42,091 nucleotides of DNA from a virus. The position numbers were made by a program, and so were the translations under genes. Numbering within the stretch: position 1 is the first letter of the stretch; each line of letters begins with the position of its first letter. Below the pieces are notes generated by a model. It made no database searches and had not been told where the DNA came from. It was given only the letters and a program-made list of their open reading frames with translations. Location: positions 629 through 42,719 of IMG/VR virus record IMGVR_UViG_3300030419_003672. One strand, given 5' to 3'. Below, piece after piece: positions 14,074 through 21,720 of the stretch.

Positions 14074-14370
14074 ATGCCAATATATGAATATAATTGTAGT
14101 AGTTGCAACTGTCAGTTTGACAGATATCTCTCAGTAACTGAAAGAGAAACTCCCGTTTCCGAACCATGTCCAGAGTGCGGTGAGACAACGGTGCGTAAGG
14201 GTATATCAGCAACTACAATGGGCGTTGATATGAATTGCACACCAGACAAGAAGACTAACGGCGACTGGAGTAGGCTAATGGGCAAATTGAAACACGGAAC
14301 ACCAGAGAGATATCACAACGCTCTTGACGTATCTTCATCACGTTCAGGGGGTAAACTTGGCCCTCAATAA
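14074..14370 (+). CDS. FmdB-like zinc-ribbon protein
   Basis: 98 aa. MPIYEYNCSSCNCQFDRYLSVTE...CPECGETTVRK: two CxxC knuckles (residues 8-11 and about 34-37) and the MPxYEYxC start are the signature of the FmdB regulatory/zinc-ribbon family. AAAGGA lies upstream of the ATG, 4 nt after the previous stop. The tail (DWSRLMGKLKHGTPERYHNAL) is phage-specific. Likely nucleic-acid or protein binding. Confidence 0.85.
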   Translation: MPIYEYNCSSCNCQFDRYLSVTERETPVSEPCPECGETTVRKGISATTMGVDMNCTPDKKTNGDWSRLMGKLKHGTPERYHNALDVSSSRSGGKLGPQ

Positions 14371-14460
14371 CCCTCCGCTATGCCGAACCAACCCCCATAA
14401 ATGGCACCTTTTAATTGTTTCCCACTCTCTCCCACATCACCCCACAATAACACAATAAAA

Positions 14461-14486
14461 CCCCACTGGCAATACAACCAATGGGG
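14461..14486. terminator. Terminator between convergent operons
   Basis: CCCCACTGG / CCAATGGGG stem with 8-nt loop. On the minus strand it is followed by TTTTATTG and ends the membrane-protein operon; on the plus strand by CTTTCTC. Serves convergent genes. Confidence 0.65.
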
Positions 14487-14510
14487 CTTTCTCGTACACA
14501 AAATGTTGCT

Positions 14511-14660
14511 CTAATCTACCTTATATTCCCATAGTTCATTCAGTCTATTTCGTAGTTTGTTTAGTAATTTACTCCTACAACGAAACAGTTTACAAAAAGT
14601 ATCTCCGAATCCTTTACTCGCATGTATGCTTCGTCGAAAACGTCCTGGCTCAGTGTTCAT
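14511..14660 (-). CDS. Small basic protein, 49 aa
   Basis: MNTEPGRFRRSIHASKGFGD..., ending LNKLRNRLNELWEYKVD. ATG overlaps the stop of the PEP-CTERM-like gene as ATGA. Arg/Lys-rich, two cysteines, C-terminal helix. Last gene of the late operon before the terminator at 14461-14486. Function unknown. Confidence 0.55.
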   Translation of the reverse strand: MNTEPGRFRRSIHASKGFGDTFCKLFRCRSKLLNKLRNRLNELWEYKVD

Positions 14661-15367
14661 GGTCTTCTCTTTCTGTATCGAAACAATGAAAATGCAAAGA
14701 TGCCAAGAGTGCTAGTCTCTGGTACAATAAGTTCAACGTCATCATTCCAGTTCGTGTATCTAGGAGTAGAGTATATATTCCCATACGAATCGGGTGCATC
14801 ATATAAATTTGGCATAAATGTTGTTAGATCATATATGTCAAAAGCAGTAATCATAGAAAAGTTATCGTTATGAAAGAGAGTAGGATTTAGTAAAGTATCA
14901 TTATAATATACACTTCTCTTATCTGTGAGTATGTCAACGATAGAAAAAAACGAATCATCAGCAGGCCATTTTATATCACTACTTCTTCTTGGTGCAGGAT
15001 ATATGGCATATGAATCATTCATTATGCTTTCATCATCAGAGAGTATTATATTTTCATCCTCTGATTGTTCTTTCTTTGGCGGTGTTGCTTGTGTGGTAAG
15101 AGATGTGGCAGCATCCTTTACCTTATTCAAACTATTCATGTAGTCAGAGACTTTATCGATAAACTCCTTACCGAAGAGTGTAAGAATAACGATGACAAGA
15201 ATTCCTACGGTTACAAGTCTTTTCTCTAGATGTTTTCGTTTTGATTCGCATTCGGCGAGTGCATCTCTTGTCTCTTGCTCTCTCTGTTTCTGTTCATTCT
15301 TCAACTCATCAAGTACTTCATCGTAATCATCACAACGAGGGCATCCCTTCGTTGGTGCGTTACTCAT
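14657..15367 (-). CDS. Membrane protein with PEP-CTERM-like C-terminal sorting signal
   Basis: 236 aa. N-terminal CPRCDDYD (residues 9-16), a charged coiled coil (20-50), a membrane helix (about 51-66), a disordered acidic stretch, then a beta-rich segment. It ends VPETSTLGIFAFSLFRYRKR: a VPExSTLG box, a hydrophobic helix and an Arg/Lys cluster, the tripartite pattern of PEP-CTERM sorting signals handled by exosortases (canonical box is VPEP; here VPET). Starts one base after the upstream stop and is under a late promoter. Suggests host-envelope targeting; host exosortase is required (inference). May be a lysis or host-surface protein. Confidence 0.6.
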   Translation of the reverse strand: MSNAPTKGCPRCDDYDEVLDELKNEQKQREQETRDALAECESKRKHLEKRLVTVGILVIVILTLFGKEFIDKVSDYMNSLNKVKDAATSLTTQATPPKKEQSEDENIILSDDESIMNDSYAIYPAPRRSSDIKWPADDSFFSIVDILTDKRSVYYNDTLLNPTLFHNDNFSMITAFDIYDLTTFMPNLYDAPDSYGNIYSTPRYTNWNDDVELIVPETSTLGIFAFSLFRYRKRRP

Positions 15368-15676
15368 TTATTTCTCCTTTGTATTTCTTTCGGCTTCGTA
15401 TTGTGCCATGGCAATCATGCGTGACATCTCTTTACTATCTTCTATGTTTTGATACGATTCTCTTGTTAGAAACTTTGCTCTATCTTTTGCAATTGAGTAC
15501 ATACGATCCATGACCTTATCATGATCCTCTTCCATCTTTTGTATACGTTTCTTGTGTTCGATAACGTCCTTCTCAATTGAAGTGACTTTATGTGACCATC
15601 GCCACACAAATCCTATCAGTGCAAATATTCCAGTAGTCGATATCGTTACAGCGATATCCATCCAGTCAATTGTCAT
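15368..15676 (-). CDS. Small membrane protein with coiled coil, holin/spanin-like architecture
   Basis: 102 aa. A single membrane helix at about residues 8-25 (AVTISTTGIFALIGFVWRW) followed by a long charged coiled coil (VTSIEKDVIEHKKRIQKMEED...). This resembles XhlA-like holin accessory or inner-membrane spanin layouts. TATAAATA lies about 20 bp upstream and GGAGGG precedes the ATG. First gene of a three-gene late operon; lysis role is inference. Confidence 0.6.
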   Translation of the reverse strand: MTIDWMDIAVTISTTGIFALIGFVWRWSHKVTSIEKDVIEHKKRIQKMEEDHDKVMDRMYSIAKDRAKFLTRESYQNIEDSKEMSRMIAMAQYEAERNTKEK

Positions 15677-15694
15677 GTGGTTCCCTCCAAATAT

Positions 15695-15702
15695 TATTTA
15701 TA
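15695..15702 (-). promoter_or_regulatory. T4-type late promoter TATAAATA
   Basis: Exact TATAAATA on the minus strand, 19 bp before the start at 15676. Confidence 0.7.
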
Positions 15703-15758
15703 AAAACAGTAGAGAGTGCGTATCAGTAGAATGTATATATACAGTACTGGAGAGAACC

Positions 15759-15956
15759 ATGCGATCAAGAAAATATAACTATATTCTTATACCTACCGTA
15801 CTATGTTTCTTATGTGGTTCTACCTCATCAAAAGATATACACACCGAAACAAAACCAGTGAAACTTATAATGTCAAACGAAAAAGACAACCTTCACATCT
15901 CAAAACCAAAATGGGTGCCAACCGTATTAAAGACTGGCACTCATTTTTCAAAATAA
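15759..15956 (+). CDS. Small exported protein, 65 aa
   Basis: MRSRKYNYILIPTVLCFLCG is a basic start plus hydrophobic segment typical of a signal peptide, with two cysteines that might serve as a non-canonical lipobox. The mature part (TSSKDIHTETKPVKLIMSNEKD...) is short and polar. GGAGAG lies 5 nt upstream. Ends in a terminator. Function unknown. Confidence 0.55.
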   Translation: MRSRKYNYILIPTVLCFLCGSTSSKDIHTETKPVKLIMSNEKDNLHISKPKWVPTVLKTGTHFSK

Positions 15957-15985
15957 AGAAGGCCACTTTTAAGTGACCTTCTTTT
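15956..15985. terminator. Bidirectional terminator between convergent genes
   Basis: AAGAAGGCCACTT-TT-AAGTGACCTTCTT, flanked by TTTT on the right and, on the minus strand, TTTATTTT. Separates the genes at 15759-15956 and 16041-16391. Confidence 0.75.
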
Positions 15986-16040
15986 GTGTATACCACAGAT
16001 AAAAAAATATGAAATTATAATACTGCTTAGTTTTGTGGTA

Positions 16041-16391
16041 TCAATATCTAAGTCCGTATAGATTTGCTCCTGTGAAACCAAGAGTCGATTTGATTTGGAA
16101 GGGGAAAATGATTTGTGCATCATGATCTGATTCATGATTTGAACTTCCTCGAAGAATTTGATTCGGTCCAGTGGTTGATGGATTATCAGGTGGTGAACCT
16201 CCAGCGGTTCCTACTACCATTGGTTTTCCGTTTACGCCTCTCCTTGTGTTTTCTGCATAAAAATATACTTCGGCAGAAAAGGATGTACCAACACCTGCAT
16301 TAATTGAACTAGATGTCATCATAATCGCATCATGTTGTTTCACGTTATGTGTGTTTTCTGCAATACTAAATACTGTTCGAAATGAATTCAT
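16041..16391 (-). CDS. Hypothetical protein, possible virion component, 116 aa
   Basis: MNSFRTVFSIAENTHNVKQH... AGGAG is 7 nt upstream. Gly/Ser/Asn/Thr-rich with beta-like stretches (AEVYFYAENTRRGVNG, QIIFPFQIKSTLGFTG), typical of structural or fibre-associated proteins. The N-terminus (FSIAE-N) superficially resembles an L/I-x-E cleavage leader. Shares an AT-rich divergent promoter region with the gene at 16453. Confidence 0.55.
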   Translation of the reverse strand: MNSFRTVFSIAENTHNVKQHDAIMMTSSSINAGVGTSFSAEVYFYAENTRRGVNGKPMVVGTAGGSPPDNPSTTGPNQILRGSSNHESDHDAQIIFPFQIKSTLGFTGANLYGLRY

Positions 16392-16414
16392 TCGGAATCT
16401 CCTGTTGGTTTCTA

Positions 16415-16428
16415 ATTATATATATAAT
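16415..16428. promoter_or_regulatory. Symmetric AT-rich divergent promoter region
   Basis: ATTATATATATAAT gives TATAAT on both strands (minus 16415-16420, plus 16423-16428), between divergent genes. No strong -35 boxes; could serve either a vegetative or a late-type promoter. Confidence 0.4.
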
Positions 16429-16452
16429 GTAACCAATCAACGGAGAAAATTT

Positions 16453-16686
16453 ATGAATGCATTCAACCCTGCAAATTATGATTATAACAAGGCACCTCAC
16501 ACAAAACAATACGCTTTTGAAGATCCAACCATGATGGCAAAGTTTACACATGGAAACAAAAGCAATCCATTTATTACAAAGATAGAAATGGCAGACAAAC
16601 AAACTCTTTCTGTTGAGTACCGAGATGAATCTGGTATCTCACATAGCGATAAAATATACAACGATATCACTGGAGAAGCCGAATGA
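16453..16686 (+). CDS. Hypothetical protein, 77 aa
   Basis: MNAFNPANYDYNKAPHTKQY...; GGAG is 7 nt before the ATG at 16453. C-terminal half is beta-rich (NPFITKIEMADKQTLSVEYRDESG). Its stop overlaps the start of the polyprotein gene as ATGA, so the two are likely co-translated. Function unknown. Confidence 0.65.
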   Translation: MNAFNPANYDYNKAPHTKQYAFEDPTMMAKFTHGNKSNPFITKIEMADKQTLSVEYRDESGISHSDKIYNDITGEAE

Positions 16687-18587
16687 AATCCTTTAAGACA
16701 CATCTGAGAGAAATGTACGACACAAGCCCTGTTGATACAAAGAAAAAAATGAAAGACGTAGAAGAACCTCTCAAGGGAAAAGGTTATCCCTACAACGAGG
16801 ATGATGAGAAGAACTTCAAACCTCATATGATGTACGACCCCAAGACGGGTAAAGGATATAAGGCAAAGACATACAAAGATCACTTACGAATGGATAAGAT
16901 GGGTTATGTTCACGATAAACCAGAAGTCAAAGAAGTAAAGAAAAAAGGAAAGCATGATTGTGCTACTCATGTAGAACACGCTGAATTTGGTGAAGGTCAG
17001 TGCATTCATTCTCAACATGCTACTCCAGACGAAGATGGAAATATCGCATGGTATGATGTAATGTTTGAGCATGGCATTGAAAAGGGCGTTTCAATTAATG
17101 AACTCAAAGTTGTAGCAAGCGAAATGCACGAAGATCATCATCACGATGTTAAAGAAGCAACAAGGTTAATGAGTCAGGGTATGACTTCGATTTATCAAGC
17201 AGACACTAGAGCAGAATATCAAAAACTATATGGTGCGGCATCGCAGGCGATGGATGACAAGATGGTTGGTCGTGGTGGAATGGTTGGCGACAGAAGTAAA
17301 CTAACCGTGAAGATTGCGTTCAAAGACGAAAAGAGTCGTAAGAAGTTTGAGAAGATGAACAACATCAAAGAATCCGTTGAACTGGATGAATCGGGTGACC
17401 CACGCATCGCAAAGTTGAGTTTCAAAGCAAAAGAAATTCTTGCAAATATGGCAAACTCTTTAGACACCACTGGTGGTCCTTACTTAGACAACAGGAATGT
17501 CAAGTTTCTAACTAGAAGAGGTGTGGAGAACACACTCAAAGCGGCAAGTAGAATCCCTAAAGGTAACAAGAGAGCGGCACAGGACCTTGCAATTCTCAAG
17601 AAGGAACTTGGAGAGTCCGTTGAACTGGGTGAACAGACCAAAGAATTCTACAATGAAGTCCACGCTGAACTAAAAAAGGTAATGGACAGCAAGTATTATC
17701 GTGAATTCCGTGCTTCAAATGGTGGAAGAGCATTAGAGAATGTTATCAATCACATGGGCAAATCACGGGGATGGCGTGTAGACAAAACTGTTAAGTCTAT
17801 CATTGACAAGTATGGGAAAAACCGAGATGAGTATGTCAAGTTATCATTCCAGTCGGCAGCGAAAGGTAGGATGCGTGAATCCGTTGAACTGGATGAAGCA
17901 AAGACTATTACTCTTGTTGCAAAGAAGGGTAAAAAGACTGTAGAAACCGTAAAGAAAGTTACTCCTAAAGAACAAAAGACAGTAGAGATGCTTCTGAAGA
18001 CGGCACACGGTAAGGACATCACGATTGAAGTTGTAAAAGAATCCGTTGAACTGGATGAAGCATCCGAGAAGCAAATGATTGATATGCTTCGCAAGGAGTA
18101 TGGAAAGATCTCAAAGGTTGATCCATCAAGTCCTACCTACAAGAAACTCACAGGACTCCTCGATAACCTTGCAAAGAACAACCCTAGTCTATTGAAGAAA
18201 CTCTCAAAGGCAAAGATCAAGTTTGTTTCTCCTCTTGCATTGAATCGCGTCAACCGCAAGAAGATGGATGAAAAAGTGATGGGTGCTTTGCCTGGTGGGT
18301 CGCCAACTCGTAAATTTGAAGTACCCCCAAGTCCAGATGTAAAGAGTCACATTCTACAAACAAAAAAATCAGAGTTTCTATACTCTGCCGATTCGGTGCT
18401 TGGTGGTAACAGTAAGTTTGTTGTTATATCAACAAAACGCCATAAGATAGCAGGCGAAGATGGTGTCATGATGGCAATCATTAGTAATCCTGATCGTGGT
18501 TCTAGAAAAATCTTTAGTTATTTTGGAACACATAGGAATGTTGCTGGTGCAAAGAAGTTTGCAAAGAACAATAAACTTATATCTTGA
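16683..18587 (+). CDS. Virion-internal polyprotein candidate with capsid-targeting leader and four SVELxE sites
   Basis: 634 aa. Leader MKSFKTHLRE, then a His/Lys-rich domain (HVEHAEFGEGQCIHSQHATPDEDG, EDHHHDVKEATRLMSQGMTSIYQ). The motif ESVEL(D/G)E occurs at residues 230, 311, 399 and 453, separating compact modules; LDE followed by S/A fits the T4 gp21 prohead-protease rule of cutting after L/I-x-E. The last module (KSEFLYSADSVLGGNSKFVVISTKRH) is beta-rich. Very high Lys content suits contact with packaged DNA. Similar ESVELDEA mosaics occur in other marine T4-like phages (recollection). No enzymatic motif. Probably packaged and cleaved in the prohead (inference). Confidence 0.75.
   Translation: MKSFKTHLREMYDTSPVDTKKKMKDVEEPLKGKGYPYNEDDEKNFKPHMMYDPKTGKGYKAKTYKDHLRMDKMGYVHDKPEVKEVKKKGKHDCATHVEHAEFGEGQCIHSQHATPDEDGNIAWYDVMFEHGIEKGVSINELKVVASEMHEDHHHDVKEATRLMSQGMTSIYQADTRAEYQKLYGAASQAMDDKMVGRGGMVGDRSKLTVKIAFKDEKSRKKFEKMNNIKESVELDESGDPRIAKLSFKAKEILANMANSLDTTGGPYLDNRNVKFLTRRGVENTLKAASRIPKGNKRAAQDLAILKKELGESVELGEQTKEFYNEVHAELKKVMDSKYYREFRASNGGRALENVINHMGKSRGWRVDKTVKSIIDKYGKNRDEYVKLSFQSAAKGRMRESVELDEAKTITLVAKKGKKTVETVKKVTPKEQKTVEMLLKTAHGKDITIEVVKESVELDEASEKQMIDMLRKEYGKISKVDPSSPTYKKLTGLLDNLAKNNPSLLKKLSKAKIKFVSPLALNRVNRKKMDEKVMGALPGGSPTRKFEVPPSPDVKSHILQTKKSEFLYSADSVLGGNSKFVVISTKRHKIAGEDGVMMAIISNPDRGSRKIFSYFGTHRNVAGAKKFAKNNKLIS
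17370..18062 (+). repeat. Four in-frame copies of a 21-nt SVELDE-coding repeat
   Basis: The core GTTGAACTGGATGAA with a preceding GAATCC is identical at 17370-17390, 17877-17897 and 18039-18059; the copy at 17613-17633 differs slightly (GAGTCC, GGT for GAT). A fifth identical copy is at 27313-27333 and a diverged one at 27532-27552 in another gene. Nucleotide identity beyond what the peptide requires suggests recent copying or recombination. Confidence 0.85.
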
Positions 18588-18611
18588 CATACATTTAATG
18601 TGAGGTATACT
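18584..18611 (+). promoter_or_regulatory. Sigma70-like promoter TTGACA-N16-TATACT
   Basis: -35 TTGACA (18584-18589) overlaps the stop codon of the polyprotein gene; -10 TATACT (18606-18611), 16-nt spacer. The downstream ATG (18619) is 7 nt away. Confidence 0.8.
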
Positions 18612-18618
18612 ATTAATT

Positions 18619-19278
18619 ATGAAGTACAAACAATTCACACACATTTTACACGACCACACCTTTGAGTCTCTAAAGGCTGAAACAGCAGAGGGTGGTCGGT
18701 TTTATTCTTCGCCTGTTGGTAACATGCCGAGTGTCACCACAGTAACAGGCTGGGAGAAGAGTAAATTCTTTGCAAAGTGGCGAAGAGAAAATCCACAAGA
18801 GTCAAGGCGAGTCACATCAAGAGGAAACGCCTTTCACTCATTGATTGAAGACTACCTAAACAATGAATTAGATATATCTAAGTGGACACCAGAAACCGTT
18901 GAACTATTTCATCAGTTGAAACCAGAACTCGATAAGATAGACAACATATACGCCTTAGAAGTGCCGTTATGGAGCGAAGCAATGATGCTCGCTGGTCGTG
19001 TGGATTGTGTAGCAGAATATAATGGCAAACTATCCATCATTGACTTCAAGGGTTCAACAAGAGCAAAGAGAAAAGAAGATATTCAAAACTATTTCCTACA
19101 GGCAACGGCATATGCCATTGCATGGCAAGAGAGAACAGGACAAGCAATCGAAAACTTTGCCATTCTTATGTCATGTGAAGATGGTATCACTCAAGTATTT
19201 GAGGGTAAGCCAATAAAATACGCAAAACCATTACTTGAAGCAATAGAAAATTATCATGCATCCGTTGAATTAGTTTAG
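18619..19278 (+). CDS. PD-(D/E)XK exonuclease (MGME1/RecB-like)
   Basis: 219 aa. N-terminal SVTTVTGWE and RGNAFHSLIEDYL, then LAGRVDCVAEYNGKLSIIDFKG with Asp129, Asp142 and Lys144 as the PD-(D/E)XK core, and QATAYAIAW (Gln161) as the motif after it. This is the pattern of phage homologues of mitochondrial genome maintenance exonuclease 1 and Cas4/RecB nucleases. Probably degrades DNA ends for recombination or host DNA recycling. Apparently leaderless: no ribosome site and the -10 box ends 7 nt before the ATG. It has its own early promoter inside a late region. Confidence 0.87.
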   Translation: MKYKQFTHILHDHTFESLKAETAEGGRFYSSPVGNMPSVTTVTGWEKSKFFAKWRRENPQESRRVTSRGNAFHSLIEDYLNNELDISKWTPETVELFHQLKPELDKIDNIYALEVPLWSEAMMLAGRVDCVAEYNGKLSIIDFKGSTRAKRKEDIQNYFLQATAYAIAWQERTGQAIENFAILMSCEDGITQVFEGKPIKYAKPLLEAIENYHASVELV

Positions 19279-19288
19279 GAAAAGTGAT

Positions 19289-20017
19289 ATGCATTATGAT
19301 TTTGTTGAAATAGGGACATGCGATTTTGATACTGAAATAGAAAAAGCCAATAACAACACCATCGGTCTTAGTGTTGAACCTGTTCCTTTTTATTTCAATA
19401 ATCTTCCAGATAGAAAAAAATGTAAGAAGGTTAACGCCGCAGTAAGCAACAAAAATACAACTGTGGAAGTTTACTACATTAAACCTCACTTAATAGATGA
19501 GATGATGTTACCAAAATGGTGGAGAGGGTGTTCCACCATTAATGAAGAACCAGAATGTATTGTAAGTGAATTAAAAAAAGGAATATTTCAATCTCACCAG
19601 TTGAATATATTGGGACCTGATTTTGTTACTAAAAATAACAACCCAATTCATGATTATGTTGCACAATGTAACTCTACAAGTATTAAATATGTCATGGACA
19701 AAACTATAGAAAATTTTATTACTAAAGAAACGGTTCCATGTTTCACGCCAGAAATGTTATTTTTAGAACATGAAGTATCGTCTATAGATTTTTTAAAGAT
19801 AGACACAGAGGGTCATGACATTATTATAATGAATGAAATTATACAATTAATTAAAGATCTCCGAGGTTGGGATGATTTAATTATACAGAAAATTCAGTTT
19901 GAAATAATGAATCAAGAAGAAGACAAACTTCTGAATATTCATGAATCTCTTATAGAACTTGGATATACTTGTGTTGATTTAAATGATACAACAAATAGGA
20001 CATATGAACTAGTTTAA
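19289..20017 (+). CDS. FkbM-family methyltransferase
   Basis: 242 aa. N-terminal FVEIGTCDFDTEI (SAM-binding loop), GLSVEPVPFYFNNLPD, NAAVSNKNTTVEVYYI, and C-terminal SIDFLKIDTEGHDIIIMNEI: the KIDTEGxD motif and ExxPxxF order are typical of FkbM SAM-dependent O-methyltransferases. AT-rich compared with neighbours. Likely modifies a glycan or small molecule, for example host surface sugars or a glycosylated virion protein (inference). Converges on the next gene with a 5-bp gap. Confidence 0.88.
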   Translation: MHYDFVEIGTCDFDTEIEKANNNTIGLSVEPVPFYFNNLPDRKKCKKVNAAVSNKNTTVEVYYIKPHLIDEMMLPKWWRGCSTINEEPECIVSELKKGIFQSHQLNILGPDFVTKNNNPIHDYVAQCNSTSIKYVMDKTIENFITKETVPCFTPEMLFLEHEVSSIDFLKIDTEGHDIIIMNEIIQLIKDLRGWDDLIIQKIQFEIMNQEEDKLLNIHESLIELGYTCVDLNDTTNRTYELV

Positions 20018-20022
20018 TTTCA

Positions 20023-21303
20023 TTAGGGTTGAACACCCATTCTATCACCTGCTCTAGTATAACCATTCTTTGTTCTTAGACATGCTTTATCTGCATTTCT
20101 AAAATTCTTATCTGTTGCTATGTCCCATTCTGGCATACCAACATTGTTTATTGTAAACTTTACATAAAACACTCTACCTGCAATCGCATCTGCAAATATT
20201 TCTCTCATGTCTGCTGCATTACCATGATGACATTCTGATTGTAATATTTTTTCACACGCATAACGAATAACCTTCTGGTCTACCTTACCCCTCTTGTTTG
20301 GTCGCTTTTGTACAGTTTCATTTTTTTGTATAAACGTAGACCACAACTTTACATCATAATTATTACCTTTTCTTGCCATGTCTTGTGCTGCTTTTTTAGT
20401 AAGGCCTGGATACTTCTTTTTTAATGCTGCACTCGTTTCGACAAGTTCTGCTGCTGCGAGAGGAGGACCGTTTGCTATGTTATTCTCATTAAGTATTGTG
20501 AGTATCTTATACTGAATCGTCCTCTGCCATTTTAGTTTTGCTTTTGACCCACCATCTTTCTTGTCAATTAGATCTAATATATCTTTTGGTTTTACAACAT
20601 TTGTTGTTTTGGATAATGCTTTTGCAGATATTGTTATAAGTTTTCTATTCTTTCCTGTACCCACATACATTCCATAATCCATTAGGGGTTCGTTTGGTCT
20701 TGCTGGAAACCAAGACTTCGCATTCGCTGGTATTTTTATTTTATTGTTTGTTGCTTTATCTATGAGAGAGTGTGCATATACTCCAAACGGACCTAATAAC
20801 TCACCAAAATCATTAATGATTGCTCTCTTAATGGATGCATTTGTTTTTATTGGTTCATATGCTTCTTTTAATTGTGCATCTGTGACTAAAGATCCTTCTG
20901 AATGATATAACAATAGTAACTCTAAATAACCCTTCACTTCTCCGCTTAGATCTTGTCTCTCTGACATTGTATCTAATGCAATATCTCTTATCTGATCAAA
21001 ACTATACTCTCTTTCCTTGATTCCGAATGCTTGAGGTTTTAGATCTGCTCTGCTTGACGCTTTGTTGCCAGGTTTTGCTAGGTTATTGAATGGAACTCTG
21101 TAAATTTCGTTGCCTTCTTTTACAAGAGCCTTTGATTGATACTCGCCCTCATTTATAAAGATCAGAGAAACTCCTTTCTTCACAACACCTTCTGTGAGTG
21201 TAGTTTCTGCATTATATCTTGATGAGTCTTTTCGAAGTATTGTTGGTATCTCTGAGGCGGAATTAAAATACTTCGCCCATGCTGTTCTTCCTGTAGTTGC
21301 CAT
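20023..21303 (-). CDS. Large conserved phage protein of unknown function, 426 aa
   Basis: Starts MATTGRTAWAKYFNSASEIP at 21303, with GGAGGG upstream; ATGs further upstream would overlap the divergent late promoter. Contains a GVSLIFINEGEYQSKALVKEGNEIYRVPFNNLAKP segment, SARMAY-like helical parts and a C-terminal VFYVKFTINNVGMPEWDI. I recall similar proteins in T4-like phages without a function. Transcribed from TATAAATA, so it is a late, possibly virion or DNA-processing protein. No nuclease motif convincingly seen. Confidence 0.65.
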   Translation of the reverse strand: MATTGRTAWAKYFNSASEIPTILRKDSSRYNAETTLTEGVVKKGVSLIFINEGEYQSKALVKEGNEIYRVPFNNLAKPGNKASSRADLKPQAFGIKEREYSFDQIRDIALDTMSERQDLSGEVKGYLELLLLYHSEGSLVTDAQLKEAYEPIKTNASIKRAIINDFGELLGPFGVYAHSLIDKATNNKIKIPANAKSWFPARPNEPLMDYGMYVGTGKNRKLITISAKALSKTTNVVKPKDILDLIDKKDGGSKAKLKWQRTIQYKILTILNENNIANGPPLAAAELVETSAALKKKYPGLTKKAAQDMARKGNNYDVKLWSTFIQKNETVQKRPNKRGKVDQKVIRYACEKILQSECHHGNAADMREIFADAIAGRVFYVKFTINNVGMPEWDIATDKNFRNADKACLRTKNGYTRAGDRMGVQP

Positions 21304-21319
21304 AATATGCCCTCCATGA

Positions 21320-21331
21320 TATTTATAAATA
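21320..21331. promoter_or_regulatory. Overlapping divergent late promoters
   Basis: The palindromic stretch TATTTATAAATA contains TATAAATA on the minus strand (21320-21327) and on the plus strand (21324-21331), sharing 4 bp. They face the genes at 21303 (minus) and 21352 (plus). Confidence 0.75.
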
Positions 21332-21351
21332 GAATATACAAGGAGATTTAT

Positions 21352-21714
21352 ATGGTAAACCACGAAGATTATTCAGATTTTGATTTTGGTTTTACAGCAG
21401 CAGATGAGGATGAACTTAATAGCCTGATGGGTGCTGACACCGAAGATGTGACATCGGAAGAAATCACAGAGATGAAAGAGAAGTTAGATTTAATTCTTCA
21501 GATGAATTCAACTTGTGATGGTGCAAATCAAGTAAAAGAACAATACGACGAACTCATGACAGCAAAAATGCATGAGGTAGAACAGGTTGTCCTCCCATTA
21601 CTTGTAAATCTAAAAAAGAACAAAGCAAAAGATTACCTGTACTGGCCAGGCACACAAAGAGAAACACAATGCGAGTTACAAATACAAAAATTACTTAACA
21701 TCACAAGGAATTAA
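21352..21714 (+). CDS. Conserved small phage protein, 120 aa
   Basis: MVNHEDYSDFDFGFTAADED...; AAGGAG is 7 nt before the ATG at 21352. Acidic N-terminus with DFDFGF, a helical middle, and YLYWPGTQRETQCELQIQKLL at the end. The FDFGF start and YLYWP..R...C..QI...L end recur in many T4-like phages. Function unknown, under a late promoter. Confidence 0.75.
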   Translation: MVNHEDYSDFDFGFTAADEDELNSLMGADTEDVTSEEITEMKEKLDLILQMNSTCDGANQVKEQYDELMTAKMHEVEQVVLPLLVNLKKNKAKDYLYWPGTQRETQCELQIQKLLNITRN

Positions 21715-21720
21715 TACCAT

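Noticed and set aside
19261-19278. SVELV at the exonuclease C-terminus as another SVELDE site
   Set aside because: Lacks the acidic LxE end and lies at the last residues; probably chance.
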